A stretch of DNA of 64,000 nt. Origin: D2472 sp964275585. Its GTDB lineage: Bacteria; Pseudomonadota; Gammaproteobacteria; Magnimaribacterales; D2472. Shown here in pieces: positions 36,630-46,007 of this stretch. A program made the translations under genes and the position numbers. Under the pieces are notes generated by a model. That model was not told the origin of the DNA, made no database searches, and saw only the letters and a list, made by a program, of their open reading frames with translations. The DNA is taken from positions 33,154-97,153 of the forward strand of contig CAXYCJ010000002.1 of assembly GCA_964275585.1 (NCBI GenBank), written 5' to 3'. Numbering within the stretch: position 1 is the first letter of the stretch; each line of letters opens with the position of its first letter.

Positions 36630-37667
36630 ATGAACTTTATTTTTACAGAAGAGCAATTACAATTCAAAGATACTATTAAGGCTTTTTTAAATGATGAGTG
36701 CACACCGAAATCCATAAGAAGTGGATGGACTTCAAAACAATCTTTTAATCAAAATAGATGGAAGGGGTTGGCAGATCTAGGTGTACTGGGTTCAAATTTA
36801 CCAGAAGACAGCGGTGGTCTTGGTATGGATCAAGTTGCGCTGGTCTTGATGGTAGAGGAAATGGGTTATGCCGGTCTTCCAGAACCTGCAGCCGAACAAA
36901 CTTTTTTAATCAACGATCTCTTGCGTATGTTACCTGCAGAAATGCAGGAGAACATTAAAGACCATCATATGTCCGGGGAATCTTATATTTCAATTGCTCA
37001 CCCTTTAGCTCCAAATCCATTATTTTTAAATGAGTCTGCCGGACTTTTAGTATTTGAAAAAGATTCTTATTATTTTGTTTCAAAAAATGACATAGAGTTT
37101 GAAGAGGTGGTATCCAATGATCCTTCTAGGGAGCTAGGTAAAATTACATCCATTAAAAACACTATTTCATCATCTGAAAACTTTGACTTGCTGAATTCTG
37201 CTGTTTTATCAAGAGGAGCACTAATGACTGCAGCGCTTTTAATTGGATTGTCCCAAAAAATGATTGATTTGAGCTCAGCTTATGCTCTTGATAGAACTCA
37301 ATTTGGTAAGCCTATTGGGTCATTTCAAGCAGTTAAGCATATGCTCGCTGATGTTGCAGTGGCAATAGAATTTGCTAGGCCCGCTGTCTATCGAGCCGCT
37401 TATTCCTTATCAGATAATAATCCTAAATCTTCTTTGCACTGCGCTCACGCAAAATACATGAGTACTAGAGCTGCAGAGATTGCCTGCAAAAATAGCATTC
37501 AGGCTCATGGTGCCATGGGTTATACATGGGAGATGGACCTACATATTTTCATGAGAAAAGCTTGGTCTTTAATGGCCTGTTGGGGCAATGAAAACAAACA
37601 ACAAGATATTATTTTTCATACACTTAAGTCATCGAAAAATGAGCTTGGAGTCCTATACACTTTTTAG
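36630..37667 (+). CDS. Acyl-CoA dehydrogenase, short subunit (IpdE/FadE32-33-like)
   Basis: A 345-residue acyl-CoA dehydrogenase-like protein with FIFTEEQLQFKDTIKAFL, GVLGSNLPEDSGGLGMDQVALVLMVEEMGYAG, YALDRTQFGKPIGSFQAVKHMLADVAV and IQAHGAMGYTWEMDLH. The RTQFGKPI-FQAVKH and HGAMGYTWE regions are FAD and active-site elements. It is shorter than the canonical 380 residues, as are the mycobacterial alpha2beta2 partners FadE32, FadE33 and similar proteins. I cannot decide which steroid dehydrogenase subunit it matches. Its position right after the FadE30-like gene suggests a heteromer, which is inference. Confidence 0.78.
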   Translation: MNFIFTEEQLQFKDTIKAFLNDECTPKSIRSGWTSKQSFNQNRWKGLADLGVLGSNLPEDSGGLGMDQVALVLMVEEMGYAGLPEPAAEQTFLINDLLRMLPAEMQENIKDHHMSGESYISIAHPLAPNPLFLNESAGLLVFEKDSYYFVSKNDIEFEEVVSNDPSRELGKITSIKNTISSSENFDLLNSAVLSRGALMTAALLIGLSQKMIDLSSAYALDRTQFGKPIGSFQAVKHMLADVAVAIEFARPAVYRAAYSLSDNNPKSSLHCAHAKYMSTRAAEIACKNSIQAHGAMGYTWEMDLHIFMRKAWSLMACWGNENKQQDIIFHTLKSSKNELGVLYTF

Positions 37668-37678
37668 AGGAATTAAAC

Positions 37679-38834
37679 ATGCAAGATGCATACATCGTTA
37701 GCGCTTTAAGAACACCAATTGGAAAGAAGAAAGGCTCTTTATCTAATATTCATCCTGCTGATCTAGGAGCTGCAATTCTTTCAGCTACATTTGATAGAGT
37801 CGATCTAGATCCTGGCCTTGTTGAGGACGTAATTTTTGGATGCGTTGATACTGTTGGACCTCAAGCAGGCGACATTGCTAGAACTTGTTGGCTGGCAGCA
37901 GGTTTGCCGGAGCACGTTCCTGGGACCACTGTTGATCGTCAATGCGGCTCGTCCCAACAAGCTGTGCATTTTGCTTCTCAAGCCATCATGTCTGGTACTG
38001 CTGATGTTGTTATTGCAGGCGGCGTGCAAAACATGAACATGATTCCAATTTCTTATGCGATGTTGGCTGGACAAGCCCTCGGTTTTGATGATCCCTTTTC
38101 TGGTTCCACTGGGTGGGTAAAGCGCTATGGAACTCAAGAAGTTAGCCAGTTTAATTCTGCGCAAATGATTGCAGAGAAATGGAAAAATTTCTAGAGCAGA
38201 GATGGAGAGTTTTGCTTTTGAAAGTCATCAAAAAGCCATGCGAGCAATCAATGCTAACCATTTTACAAATGAAATTGTTCCCATTGGAGATTTTCACATT
38301 GATGAAACCCCTAGGGCTGAGACATCATTAGAAAAAATGGCATCACTTAACCCAATAATTGAAGGGCATGATATTACTGCTGCTATCTCATCGCAAAATG
38401 CTGACGCTTCCTCTGCCATCCTTATAGTTTCTGAGAAAATTCTAAAAGAGTGGAATCTCAATCCCTTAGCTCGCATTGCTCATATTAGCGTTAGAGCAGA
38501 CGATCCGATTTGGATGCTCACAGCTCCAATGCCAGCTACAGAATACGCTATTCACAAATCAGGGATCAGCCTCAACGATATTGGGATAGTTGAAATTAAT
38601 GAAGCTTTTGCATCTGTTGCAATGGCCTGGCAAAAAGAAATGCAATATCCAATGGATCAAATTAATGTGAATGGGGGAGCGATAGCTCTTGGGCATCCGC
38701 TGGGCGCTACTGGGGCAAGGCTGATGACAACTATGATTCACTCAATGAGAAGAGATAATATTCGTTACGGCTTACAGACGATGTGTGAAGGCGGCGGCCA
38801 GGCAAATGTTACAATTTTGGAGAATTGCTCATGA
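37679..38834 (+). pseudogene. fadA6: Thiolase, FadA6-like, interrupted by a +1 frameshift
   Basis: The two frames together encode a complete acetyl-CoA acyltransferase of about 384 residues. The first frame carries the N-terminus DAYIVSALRTPIGKKKG and nucleophile region VDRQCGSSQQA, ending prematurely at 38194. The second carries EINEAFASVAMAWQ, GGAIALGHPLGATGARL and CEGGGQANV with the catalytic His and Cys. They join at the run of five A at 38183-38187: removing one A restores AEKWKISRAEMES. In the pathway a FadA6-type thiolase would release an acyl unit from the opened C/D ring chain. It may be a sequencing or assembly error, or a genuine mutation. It is coupled to the next gene (ATGA). Confidence 0.82.
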
Positions 38835-39613
38835 ATAACTTAATGAATCCAAAGTACCCAGAGGGCAAAAACCTCTTTGCAGGTAAAAATATCTTATTGA
38901 CCGCTTCAGCCGGCGCAGGCATTGGGTTCTCAACCGCAAAAAGATTTTTAGAAGAAGGTGCAAATGTTTTTCTCTCTGATATACATCAAGGCAGATTAGA
39001 TCAAGCCATTGAAAACTTGCAGGGTTTAAATTTAGGTGAAGTTGACGGTTGCCTTTGCAACGTTACCTCAGATACAGAAATTGATGCAATGTTCAAGCAA
39101 GCTCTTGCTCGTTACACCCATTTAGATGGGGTAATTAACAATGCAGGTTTAGGGGGTGAATCTTCCTTAGAAACTATGAGCAATGATGACTGGAACTTAG
39201 TTATGGATGTAACACTCAATGGCGCAATGAAAATTATGAGAGCTGCTATTCCTATATTAAAAGATACTCAGGGCATTATTGTAAATAACGCTTCCGTTTT
39301 AGGCTGGCGTGCTCAAGCAGGTCAATCTCATTACGCGGCGGCTAAAGCAGGCGTAATGGCTTTAACCAGATGCGTTGCCATGGAGACTATAGAGCATGGC
39401 ATAAGAATTAATGCAGTTGCTCCCAGCCTTGCAGTAAATCCGCATTTAGCAAAAACTAGCTCAGATGAATTAATAACTGAGCTTTCGTCCAAAGAAGCTT
39501 ACGGCAGAGGAGCTGAGCCATGGGAAATTGCAAATATTATTTTATTTTTGGCGTCTGACCTTTCTTCATACATGACTGGCGAGATTCTTTCAGCATCTTC
39601 TCAGAGAGCATAA
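38831..39613 (+). CDS. ipdF: IpdF-like short-chain dehydrogenase
   Basis: An SDR of 260 residues starting at ATG 38831, which overlaps the thiolase stop (ATGA). It has LTASAGAGIGFSTAKR as the cofactor loop, NNAGLGGES, and an active-site segment VNNASVLGWRAQAGQSHYAAAKAGVMALTRC that is nearly the same as I recall in mycobacterial IpdF (Rv3559c), as is AEPWEIANIILFLASDLSSYMTGE. IpdF acts on the 5-hydroxy/oxo group of the HIP-CoA skeleton. The ASVLGWRAQ stretch is unusual for general SDRs, so the assignment is good. Confidence 0.87.
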   Translation: MNNLMNPKYPEGKNLFAGKNILLTASAGAGIGFSTAKRFLEEGANVFLSDIHQGRLDQAIENLQGLNLGEVDGCLCNVTSDTEIDAMFKQALARYTHLDGVINNAGLGGESSLETMSNDDWNLVMDVTLNGAMKIMRAAIPILKDTQGIIVNNASVLGWRAQAGQSHYAAAKAGVMALTRCVAMETIEHGIRINAVAPSLAVNPHLAKTSSDELITELSSKEAYGRGAEPWEIANIILFLASDLSSYMTGEILSASSQRA

Positions 39614-40309
39614 GTGGAAAAAATTGTTTACCAACTTTGGAAAAAAGATCTTGATCATATGGATAGTTTTAAAGATAGACTTCTTACGCATTTGCCGCCA
39701 TCCATCGATTCACTAGTTTCAGAATTACAAATTAATATACAAGATCAAGATGTGGCTCCAGCTAACTCTTTAGTTCAATCTAATTACCCTCCAGCACCTG
39801 ACGCAATAATATTTATTAAGGTTGAAAGTTATTTTTCTACCAAAGATGTTGAGACCCAACTTCTTGAAATAAGTCAAAAAATTCAAGGGTTTATTGTTAG
39901 CGAGTCAATTATTTTAAATGACGAGGCTTAGAACTCCATTAGGGCAGAGATCTGAAGGGTTTTCACAAATTGTTTTTTTTAGAGAAGCCTTCCAACATGA
40001 GTTCATTTGATTGGTTTGAGCATTGGACTAATCACCATACAGAGATTGCCATTGAGACTCAGTCAAATTTTATTTATATTCAAAATAGCATCCTGCGCCC
40101 CACTTCAACAGAACTCGCCTAGATTCATTGCAATCATTGAAGAATGTTTCCCAGCCGGAGCCATGTCTAATACAGAAATTTTTTATAACGCCCCTAATGA
40201 CCCTCAGTTGCTTTTAAAAAACACCACAATCATGATGGACAGTTGTAGTAAATTTATTGATTTTAATAAGATTGAGGTAATACCTACAAGTCGGTATAGA
40301 ATAATTTAA
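39614..40309 (+). pseudogene. EthD-domain-like protein broken by three frameshifts
   Basis: Three frames in series encode one dimeric alpha/beta-barrel protein of about 230 residues. The N-terminal part (MEKIVYQLWKKDLDHMDSF) stops at 39931. Removing one G at 39925-39926 continues to RTPLGQRSEGFSQIVF, removing one T from the T8 at 39973-39980 continues to MSSFDWFEHWTNHHTEIAIE, and removing one C from the C4 at 40098-40101 continues to NSPRFIAIIEECFPAGAM and the end FIDFNKIEVIPTSRYRI. The result matches a two-repeat EthD-type protein, as far as I recall the family. Function in steroid clusters is unknown. Three extra bases in 180 nucleotides suggest decay or poor local sequence. Confidence 0.7.
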
Positions 40310-40332
40310 GAATACAAAATAGGGGATACAGC

Positions 40333-41106
40333 ATGACAGATATAAAAGTTGCTTTGGTTACGGGAGCAGCAAGTGGCATGGGAAGAATTTCTGCAAAGCG
40401 GTTAGCAGCAGATGGCGTTCATGTTGCAGCAGTTGATGTAAATACAGAAGGTTTAAATGAATTAAAACAAGAATCAAACAACATCTCAATTTTTCCTTGT
40501 GACCTTTCTGATGGGCAAGCTGTAAAAGAGATGGTTAACCAGGTACAAAATGAAGTTGGGTCAATTGATAGGGTGACTAATGCCGGTGCAATAATGCCTA
40601 TGGGAAAGGTCGCAGACCTTAGCCCAGAATCAATTAACCAATTAATGAGAATTAACTATGAAGGAACTGTGAATATTGTTGGCAATATTTTACCTGAGAT
40701 GATAAAAAAAGATTCAGGCCAAATTATTTTATTTGGTTCAATTGCAGGTACATGTCCAGTTGAAAACATGTCAGCATATAGCGCTTCAAAGGCAGCAGTA
40801 AATATGTATGGAGAGATTCTTGCAAAAGAATTAGAGCAAACAAATATTAGAGTTTTGCTTGTATGCCCTGCAATGACTGATACCCCATTGATGAGGTTCG
40901 TTGACGAAACAGATGCGCCCTCTTCAATCAAAAAACAAACAAAAAAAGGTACACTTAATAATCCTGAGGATGTTGTGAATGCTATAGAAAAAGATTTATT
41001 AACAGATAAAGTAATATGCTATCCAACACCAGATGCCTTATATGCAACCAGGATTAGAAGATTCTTTCCTAATTATTGGTGGAAATTACTTAAAAAAAAC
41101 TCATAA
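40333..41106 (+). CDS. Short-chain dehydrogenase/reductase
   Basis: A 257-residue SDR with TGAASGMG, DLSDG, NAGAI and the catalytic Y-x-x-x-K in YSASKAAVNMY. It is intact despite sitting between two broken genes. The C-terminus (FPNYWWKLLKKNS) is basic and aromatic. A hydroxysteroid or other alcohol dehydrogenase role is suggested by the neighbourhood only. It has no close resemblance that I can recall to a named steroid enzyme. Confidence 0.75.
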   Translation: MTDIKVALVTGAASGMGRISAKRLAADGVHVAAVDVNTEGLNELKQESNNISIFPCDLSDGQAVKEMVNQVQNEVGSIDRVTNAGAIMPMGKVADLSPESINQLMRINYEGTVNIVGNILPEMIKKDSGQIILFGSIAGTCPVENMSAYSASKAAVNMYGEILAKELEQTNIRVLLVCPAMTDTPLMRFVDETDAPSSIKKQTKKGTLNNPEDVVNAIEKDLLTDKVICYPTPDALYATRIRRFFPNYWWKLLKKNS

Positions 41107-41114
41107 TACAAAGC

Positions 41115-42463
41115 ATGCCTAAAATAAATTCGTTAGCCCCAGACAACAGAGATCTTTCTCAATTCCCAGGACAATATGGATTACCATATTTAGGAAAAAC
41201 TATTGAAATAGTAAAAGATACTCTAGGTTTTTGCACTCAACATTATGAAAAATATGGCCCTGTGTCTCGTCTTGATATGGTGCGCAATCAAAGAGTATTA
41301 ATGTGCCTAGGCCCTGAGTTCAATGAAGCTGCTTTGTTTGACCCCAAAGGAAACTTTAGTGCCGCAGGAGGCTATGGAAGTTCACTAGGAACTTTGTACC
41401 CTGAAGGTATGCTGGTTCGCGATGATAAAAAACATAAGAGGACTAGGAGGGCATCTCAGCCAGCTTTTAAAAATGACGCATTAAAGTCTTATGTAGAGAT
41501 GATGAATCCGATTCAAGAGAGGCGTATTCAAGACCTACCATTAAATGAAGAGTTTATTTTTTACGATAATATTCAAGTAACATTAATGGATGTTGCGCAA
41601 AAGTCTTTCTCGGTTTGGATGAAAGAAGTGCTGAAGCACAAAAACTTAATGACACTTTTGAAAGAATTAATAAAGGTTTAATTACTCCTTTACCTTACGA
41701 TCTTCCGTTCACAACCTTTAGAAAATCTTTGGCAGCTAGAGCAGAGCTAAGAGAATTCTTAACTTCCAATATTCCTCTTAGAAGAGGCTCTGATAGACAA
41801 GACATGTTTTCAAGATACTGCAATGCTAAAGATGAAGATGGCGAGTATTTGGATGATGTAGATATTGATGGGCATATTGCATTTTTATTATTTGCAGCGT
41901 TTGATACTACTACAAGTGCCCTTACAAATATTCTTTACTATTTAGGTAAAAATCCTGAGTGGCAAGAAAAAGTTCGAGAAGAGATCTTTGAAGTAAATAA
42001 TGAAATGCCAACCTTTGATGATATGGCTGAAATGACTCTAACAGAATATGTTTTTCAAGAAACATTAAGATTTTATCCTTCTGTCATGATTTTAAATAGA
42101 CGCACTACTAGAGATGTTCATGTTGCAGGTTATGATATTCCTGCCAATACAGTGGTGATGATTAGCCCGCCTTTTACTCATAGAATGGAAGAGTGGTGGA
42201 GTAATCCGCTAGAGTTTGATCCAATGAGATTTTCTCCAGAAAGAGCAGAGCATAAAAATCATGGTTTTAATTATGTCCCTTTTGGCGGCGGTGCTCATAA
42301 ATGTATAGGAATGCATTTTGCTATGATGAATGCAAAATTATATTTATTTAGGCTTTTAAAGAACTATAGAATAAATCTTAGGCCTAACTATGATCCTGCA
42401 TTCATGCATGTTCATCTTCCTAGGCCTATCGATGGTTTACCAATAACCCTTTCTAAGATTTAA
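41115..42463 (+). pseudogene. Cytochrome P450 interrupted by a -1 frameshift
   Basis: Together the two frames give a P450 of about 450 residues. The first frame runs from MPKINSLAPDNRDLSQFPGQYG to DVAQKSF and then leaves the family. The second has the I-helix AAFDTTTSALTNILYYLG, K-helix ETLRFYPS, and the heme loop PFGGGAHKCIG with the cysteine ligand. They join at TTT 41606-41608: one extra T restores QKSFLGLDERSAEAQK. The layout resembles soluble CYP51/CYP26/CYP120-like enzymes and not the mycobacterial CYP125 as far as I can tell. A side-chain or ring hydroxylation of a sterol is an attractive guess given the cluster, but is inference. Confidence 0.75.
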
Positions 42464-42467
42464 TTTA

Positions 42468-43280
42468 ATGATTCCAGAAGGTAAATATCTTGATGTCGCA
42501 GATAACTTTCGTTTTCATTATTATGATGAAGGCCAAGGAGATGTTGTGGTCTTGCTTCACGGAAGCGGAACAGGAGCATCTGGACATACAAATTTTAAAA
42601 ATAATTTAATTGCATTACGTGATGCTGGTTTTCGAGTAATCCTACCAGATCTCCCAGGATATGGATTTTCTAGTAAGCCAGATAATGAAATTTACTCCTT
42701 AGACTATTTCAATAAGAAATTAATTGAATTTTTAGATGCCCTAGAAATTCAAGAATTTTCATTATTAGGCAACAGTCTTGGAGGCGCTTTATCTTTAGGC
42801 TTGGGTTTAAAATATCCTGATAGAGTCCAAAAGTTAATTTTAATGGCTCCGGGAGGAGTAGAGGAGCGAGCAGTTTATGATGCAATGCCGGGAATCAAGA
42901 AGTTAATGACTGATTTTCTGGGTGGAGCCATGGACCAATCTAAGATTGAGGGTCTTCTCGAGCTTTTTCCCTATGATAAATCAATTATCAATGATGAGAT
43001 GGTGCAAGAAAGAATGGAAATTCTACCCTTAATGAATACCCAAGTTATGGCAACCATGGATATTCCAAATATGGAAAAAGATCTTCATTTGCTAAAGCAG
43101 CCTGTATTGGCATTTTGGGGAATGAACGATCAATTTATCCCACTTTCTGGCGCAATGAAAATTGGAGATGGTTGCCCTAATGCGCAGATTATGCTGTTCA
43201 GTCAATGTGGCCATTGGGTCATGATTGAGCGTGAACAAGTATTTAATGAAACCTGCATTAATTTTTTATCAACTGAATAA
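42468..43280 (+). CDS. hsaD: HsaD-like meta-cleavage product hydrolase
   Basis: An alpha/beta hydrolase with nucleophile Ser103 in GNSLGG, Asp221 in GMNDQF and His249 in CGHWVMIER. The oxyanion region LLHGSGTGASGHTNF and LPDLPGYGFSSKP are typical of C-C bond hydrolases that cleave ring meta-fission products, such as BphD and HsaD. In steroid degradation it converts 4,9-DSHA to HIP and a hydroxyhexadienoate. The next genes (hydratase, dehydrogenase and aldolase) handle the second product, which fixes the role. Its TAA overlaps the ATG of the hydratase by one base. Confidence 0.85.
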   Translation: MIPEGKYLDVADNFRFHYYDEGQGDVVVLLHGSGTGASGHTNFKNNLIALRDAGFRVILPDLPGYGFSSKPDNEIYSLDYFNKKLIEFLDALEIQEFSLLGNSLGGALSLGLGLKYPDRVQKLILMAPGGVEERAVYDAMPGIKKLMTDFLGGAMDQSKIEGLLELFPYDKSIINDEMVQERMEILPLMNTQVMATMDIPNMEKDLHLLKQPVLAFWGMNDQFIPLSGAMKIGDGCPNAQIMLFSQCGHWVMIEREQVFNETCINFLSTE

Positions 43281-44065
43281 TGAATCTAAACGATATCAAT
43301 GATATTGCATCTGAATTATTCTCCGCTTTAAGAAATCAGACGCAAATCAAATCACTTACTGATCGTTATCTTGATATTGATATCAACGATTCTTATCAAA
43401 TTTCTAGAAAATTTCTCTCTCTTCGTGAGGATGAGGGTGAAGTAATAGTAGGTAAAAAAATCGGCGTAACGAGCCCAGTGGTTCAAGAGATGCTAGGTGT
43501 TGACCAACCAGATTTTGGCTTTCTAACCAATGTAATGCAAGTAGATAATAAATCTTCTTTTACTATAAAAAACTCTTTGATTCAGCCTAGAGCTGAAGCA
43601 GAAATTGCCTTTATCTTAAAGGAGGATTTGCATGGCCCTGGAATTACCAAGGAAGATGTTATGTCGGCTGCTCATAAAATCTTACCTTGTTTTGAGATAG
43701 TAGATTCTCGAATAGATAATTGGAATATTAAAATTCAAGACACTGTCGCAGACAATGCTTCTTGTGGAATATTTGTATTAGGTGAAGGGGAATGTTCCCC
43801 AAATAAGTTTGCCATGGATGAATTGGAAGTAGAGGTTTACAAGAATAAGAAATTTCTTTCATCAGGCAAAGGGTCTGCTGTTCAGGGGCATCCTGCGCAA
43901 GCAGTAGCATGGTTAGCCAACACATTAGGCGAATACAATATTCCTTTGCTTAAAGGAGAAGTAATTTTATCTGGTTCCTTAGTCCCGCTTGAACCAGCTA
44001 TTGCTGGAGATAGCTTTGCAATGGAATTGAAAGGTATTGGAACCTGCCAAATTAACTTTATTTAA
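43280..44065 (+). CDS. hsaE: HsaE-like 2-hydroxyhexa-2,4-dienoate (2-oxopent-4-enoate) hydratase
   Basis: A 261-residue protein of the fumarylacetoacetate hydrolase-related hydratase group (MhpD/BphH). Visible are SLREDEGEVIVGKKIGVTSPVVQEMLGVDQPDFG, PRAEAEIAFIL with the metal-binding glutamates, and CFEIVDSRI. It hydrates the dienol released by HsaD to a hydroxy-2-oxo acid. It begins one base inside hsaD and is followed by the acylating dehydrogenase with a two-base gap. Confidence 0.88.
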   Translation: MNLNDINDIASELFSALRNQTQIKSLTDRYLDIDINDSYQISRKFLSLREDEGEVIVGKKIGVTSPVVQEMLGVDQPDFGFLTNVMQVDNKSSFTIKNSLIQPRAEAEIAFILKEDLHGPGITKEDVMSAAHKILPCFEIVDSRIDNWNIKIQDTVADNASCGIFVLGEGECSPNKFAMDELEVEVYKNKKFLSSGKGSAVQGHPAQAVAWLANTLGEYNIPLLKGEVILSGSLVPLEPAIAGDSFAMELKGIGTCQINFI

Positions 44066-44067
44066 TT

Positions 44068-44991
44068 ATGATTAAAACAAATTGTGCAATTATTGGCTCT
44101 GGTAATATTGGAACAGATTTAATGCTCAAGATTGCCAATACATCCAACTCTTTAAACTTAACTGGAGTCATTGGGATTGATCCTGCGTCTGAAGGTTTAG
44201 CAATGGCTCAATCCATGCGTCTCCCAATTTCAAACGAGGGTTTGCAAGGATTTATGGAGATGCCTGAATACCAGGGTACAGAAATATTTTTTGATGCCAC
44301 ATCAGCTGGAGCTCATCGAATGCACCATGATTTAATTATAAAAGATGGAAAACAGATGATTGATCTCACTCCTGCTGCGATAGGACCATATTGCGTTCCC
44401 GTGGTAAATCTTGCAGAGCATCTGCAAGAGCAAAATGTGAATATGGTTACTTGCGGGGGCCAGGCAACCATCCCGATGGTTGCAGCTGTCAATCAAGTAT
44501 CAAACGTAAGATATGCTGAGATTGTTGCATCGGTCTCTTCAAAGTCAGCTGGTCCAGGTACTCGCGCTAACATTGATGAGTTCACCCAGACAACAGCCCT
44601 TGGTTTGGAAAAAGTAGGTGGTGCAGATAAAGCGAAAGCAATTATTGTCCTCAATCCTGCTGAGCCACCTCTATTAATGCGCAATACAGTATTTACTTTA
44701 TGCGATCCTTCGGATCAAACGTTAGTTAAAGAAAGCATTGAAGCTATGGTTACTCGAGTGCAATCATATGTTCCAGGCTATCGTTTAAAGCAAGAGGTTC
44801 AATTTGAAAGGTTTGGATCAAATAACCCTTGTTGCATTCCGGGCTACGGGGAGTTTGAAGGCCTAAAAGCTTCTATTTTTCTTGAAGTTGAAGGCGCTGG
44901 ACATTATTTACCAAAGTACGCTGGAAATCTAGACATCATGACCTCTGCTGCAATGGGCACTGCCGAGGAATTAATTAAGTTAAATCAATGA
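44068..44991 (+). CDS. hsaG: HsaG-like acylating acetaldehyde/propanal dehydrogenase
   Basis: The NAD-binding start CAIIGSGNIGTDLMLKI, the active-site Cys in VTCGGQATIPMV and SVSSKSAGPGTRANIDEFTQTT are diagnostic for the BphJ/MhpF/HsaG family, which oxidises acetaldehyde or propanal to acyl-CoA. In steroid catabolism the aldehyde is propanal. Length is 307 residues. It overlaps hsaF by four bases (ATGA). HsaG and HsaF form a channelling complex in characterised systems, and their adjacency fits this. Confidence 0.92.
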   Translation: MIKTNCAIIGSGNIGTDLMLKIANTSNSLNLTGVIGIDPASEGLAMAQSMRLPISNEGLQGFMEMPEYQGTEIFFDATSAGAHRMHHDLIIKDGKQMIDLTPAAIGPYCVPVVNLAEHLQEQNVNMVTCGGQATIPMVAAVNQVSNVRYAEIVASVSSKSAGPGTRANIDEFTQTTALGLEKVGGADKAKAIIVLNPAEPPLLMRNTVFTLCDPSDQTLVKESIEAMVTRVQSYVPGYRLKQEVQFERFGSNNPCCIPGYGEFEGLKASIFLEVEGAGHYLPKYAGNLDIMTSAAMGTAEELIKLNQ

Positions 44992-46007
44992 TGAAAAAAA
45001 TCTACATACAAGACGTCACCCTGAGGGATGGAATGCATGCGATTAGGCATCAATACGGACTAGATCATGTTATTGATATTGCAAAAGCATTGGACGCAGC
45101 TAAGGTTGATGCAATTGAAGTTGCACATGGGGATGGTTTGTCTGGCTCCTCATTTAATTATGGGTTTGGCGCTCATACAGATAAAGAATGGATAGCTGCA
45201 GTTGCAGAGAACCTTAAATACTCAAAATTGACAACCTTAATTTTGCCAGGAATTGCAATTAAAGAAGATTTAAAATGGGCTTGGGATCTGGGAGTAAGGT
45301 CCGTAAGAGTTGCCACGCATTGTACTGAAGCAGATGTTTCCAAGCAACATATTGAATATGCAAGAGAATTGGGAATGGACACAATTGGTTTTTTAATGAT
45401 GTCTCATATGACGACTCCATCTAATTTAGCAGCTCAAGCAAAGTTAATGGAATCATATGGAGCGGAATGTGTATATGTTGTAGATTCGGGGGGAGCATTA
45501 AGCATGGAAGATGTGGCAGATCGTTTCAAGGCGTTTAAGGAGGAACTGAACCCTCAAACTCAAACAGGAATGCATGCTCACCACAATTTATCCTTGGGTG
45601 TAGCAAATTCTATTATTGCTGTTGAGAATGGAGCTGATAGAGTCGATGCCAGTCTTGCTGGAATGGGAGCAGGTGCAGGCAATGCACCATTAGAGGTTTT
45701 TATTGCTGCAATTGATCGTTTAGGTTGGTCTCACGGAACTGATCTATTTAAATTAATGGATGCTGCAGAAGAATTAGTGAGACCATTACAAGATAGGCCT
45801 GTGAGGGTAGACAGGGAAACATTAACCTTAGGCTACGCAGGGGTTTACTCTTCCTTTTTAAGACATGCTGAATCTGCAGCTGAAACTTATAACCTTGATA
45901 CTAGAGAAATTCTGGTCGAGCTTGGAAAAAGAAAAATGGTTGGCGGGCAAGAAGATATGATTGTGGATGTGGCATTAGATTTATTGAAGAAAAAATCTAA
46001 ATCATGA
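44988..46007 (+). CDS. hsaF: HsaF-like 4-hydroxy-2-oxovalerate/oxohexanoate aldolase
   Basis: A DRE-TIM metallolyase: IYIQDVTLRDGMHAIRHQY, VEVAHGDGLSG-like segment (IEVAHGDGLSGSSFNYGFG), HAHHNLSLGVANS with the metal histidines and DASLAGMGAGAGNAPLEVF. It splits the hydroxy-oxo acid to pyruvate and an aldehyde. Length of 339 residues is normal for BphI/HsaF. Two ATGs (44988 and 44991) are possible; the first overlaps the hsaG stop. The LLM gene overlaps its end by four bases. Confidence 0.93.
   Translation: MMKKIYIQDVTLRDGMHAIRHQYGLDHVIDIAKALDAAKVDAIEVAHGDGLSGSSFNYGFGAHTDKEWIAAVAENLKYSKLTTLILPGIAIKEDLKWAWDLGVRSVRVATHCTEADVSKQHIEYARELGMDTIGFLMMSHMTTPSNLAAQAKLMESYGAECVYVVDSGGALSMEDVADRFKAFKEELNPQTQTGMHAHHNLSLGVANSIIAVENGADRVDASLAGMGAGAGNAPLEVFIAAIDRLGWSHGTDLFKLMDAAEELVRPLQDRPVRVDRETLTLGYAGVYSSFLRHAESAAETYNLDTREILVELGKRKMVGGQEDMIVDVALDLLKKKSKS

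Noticed and set aside
38183..38187. Programmed ribosomal frameshift in the thiolase gene.
   Set aside because: The A5 tract lacks a canonical slippery heptamer with a stimulatory structure, and neighbouring genes carry similar indels, so error or mutation is more likely.
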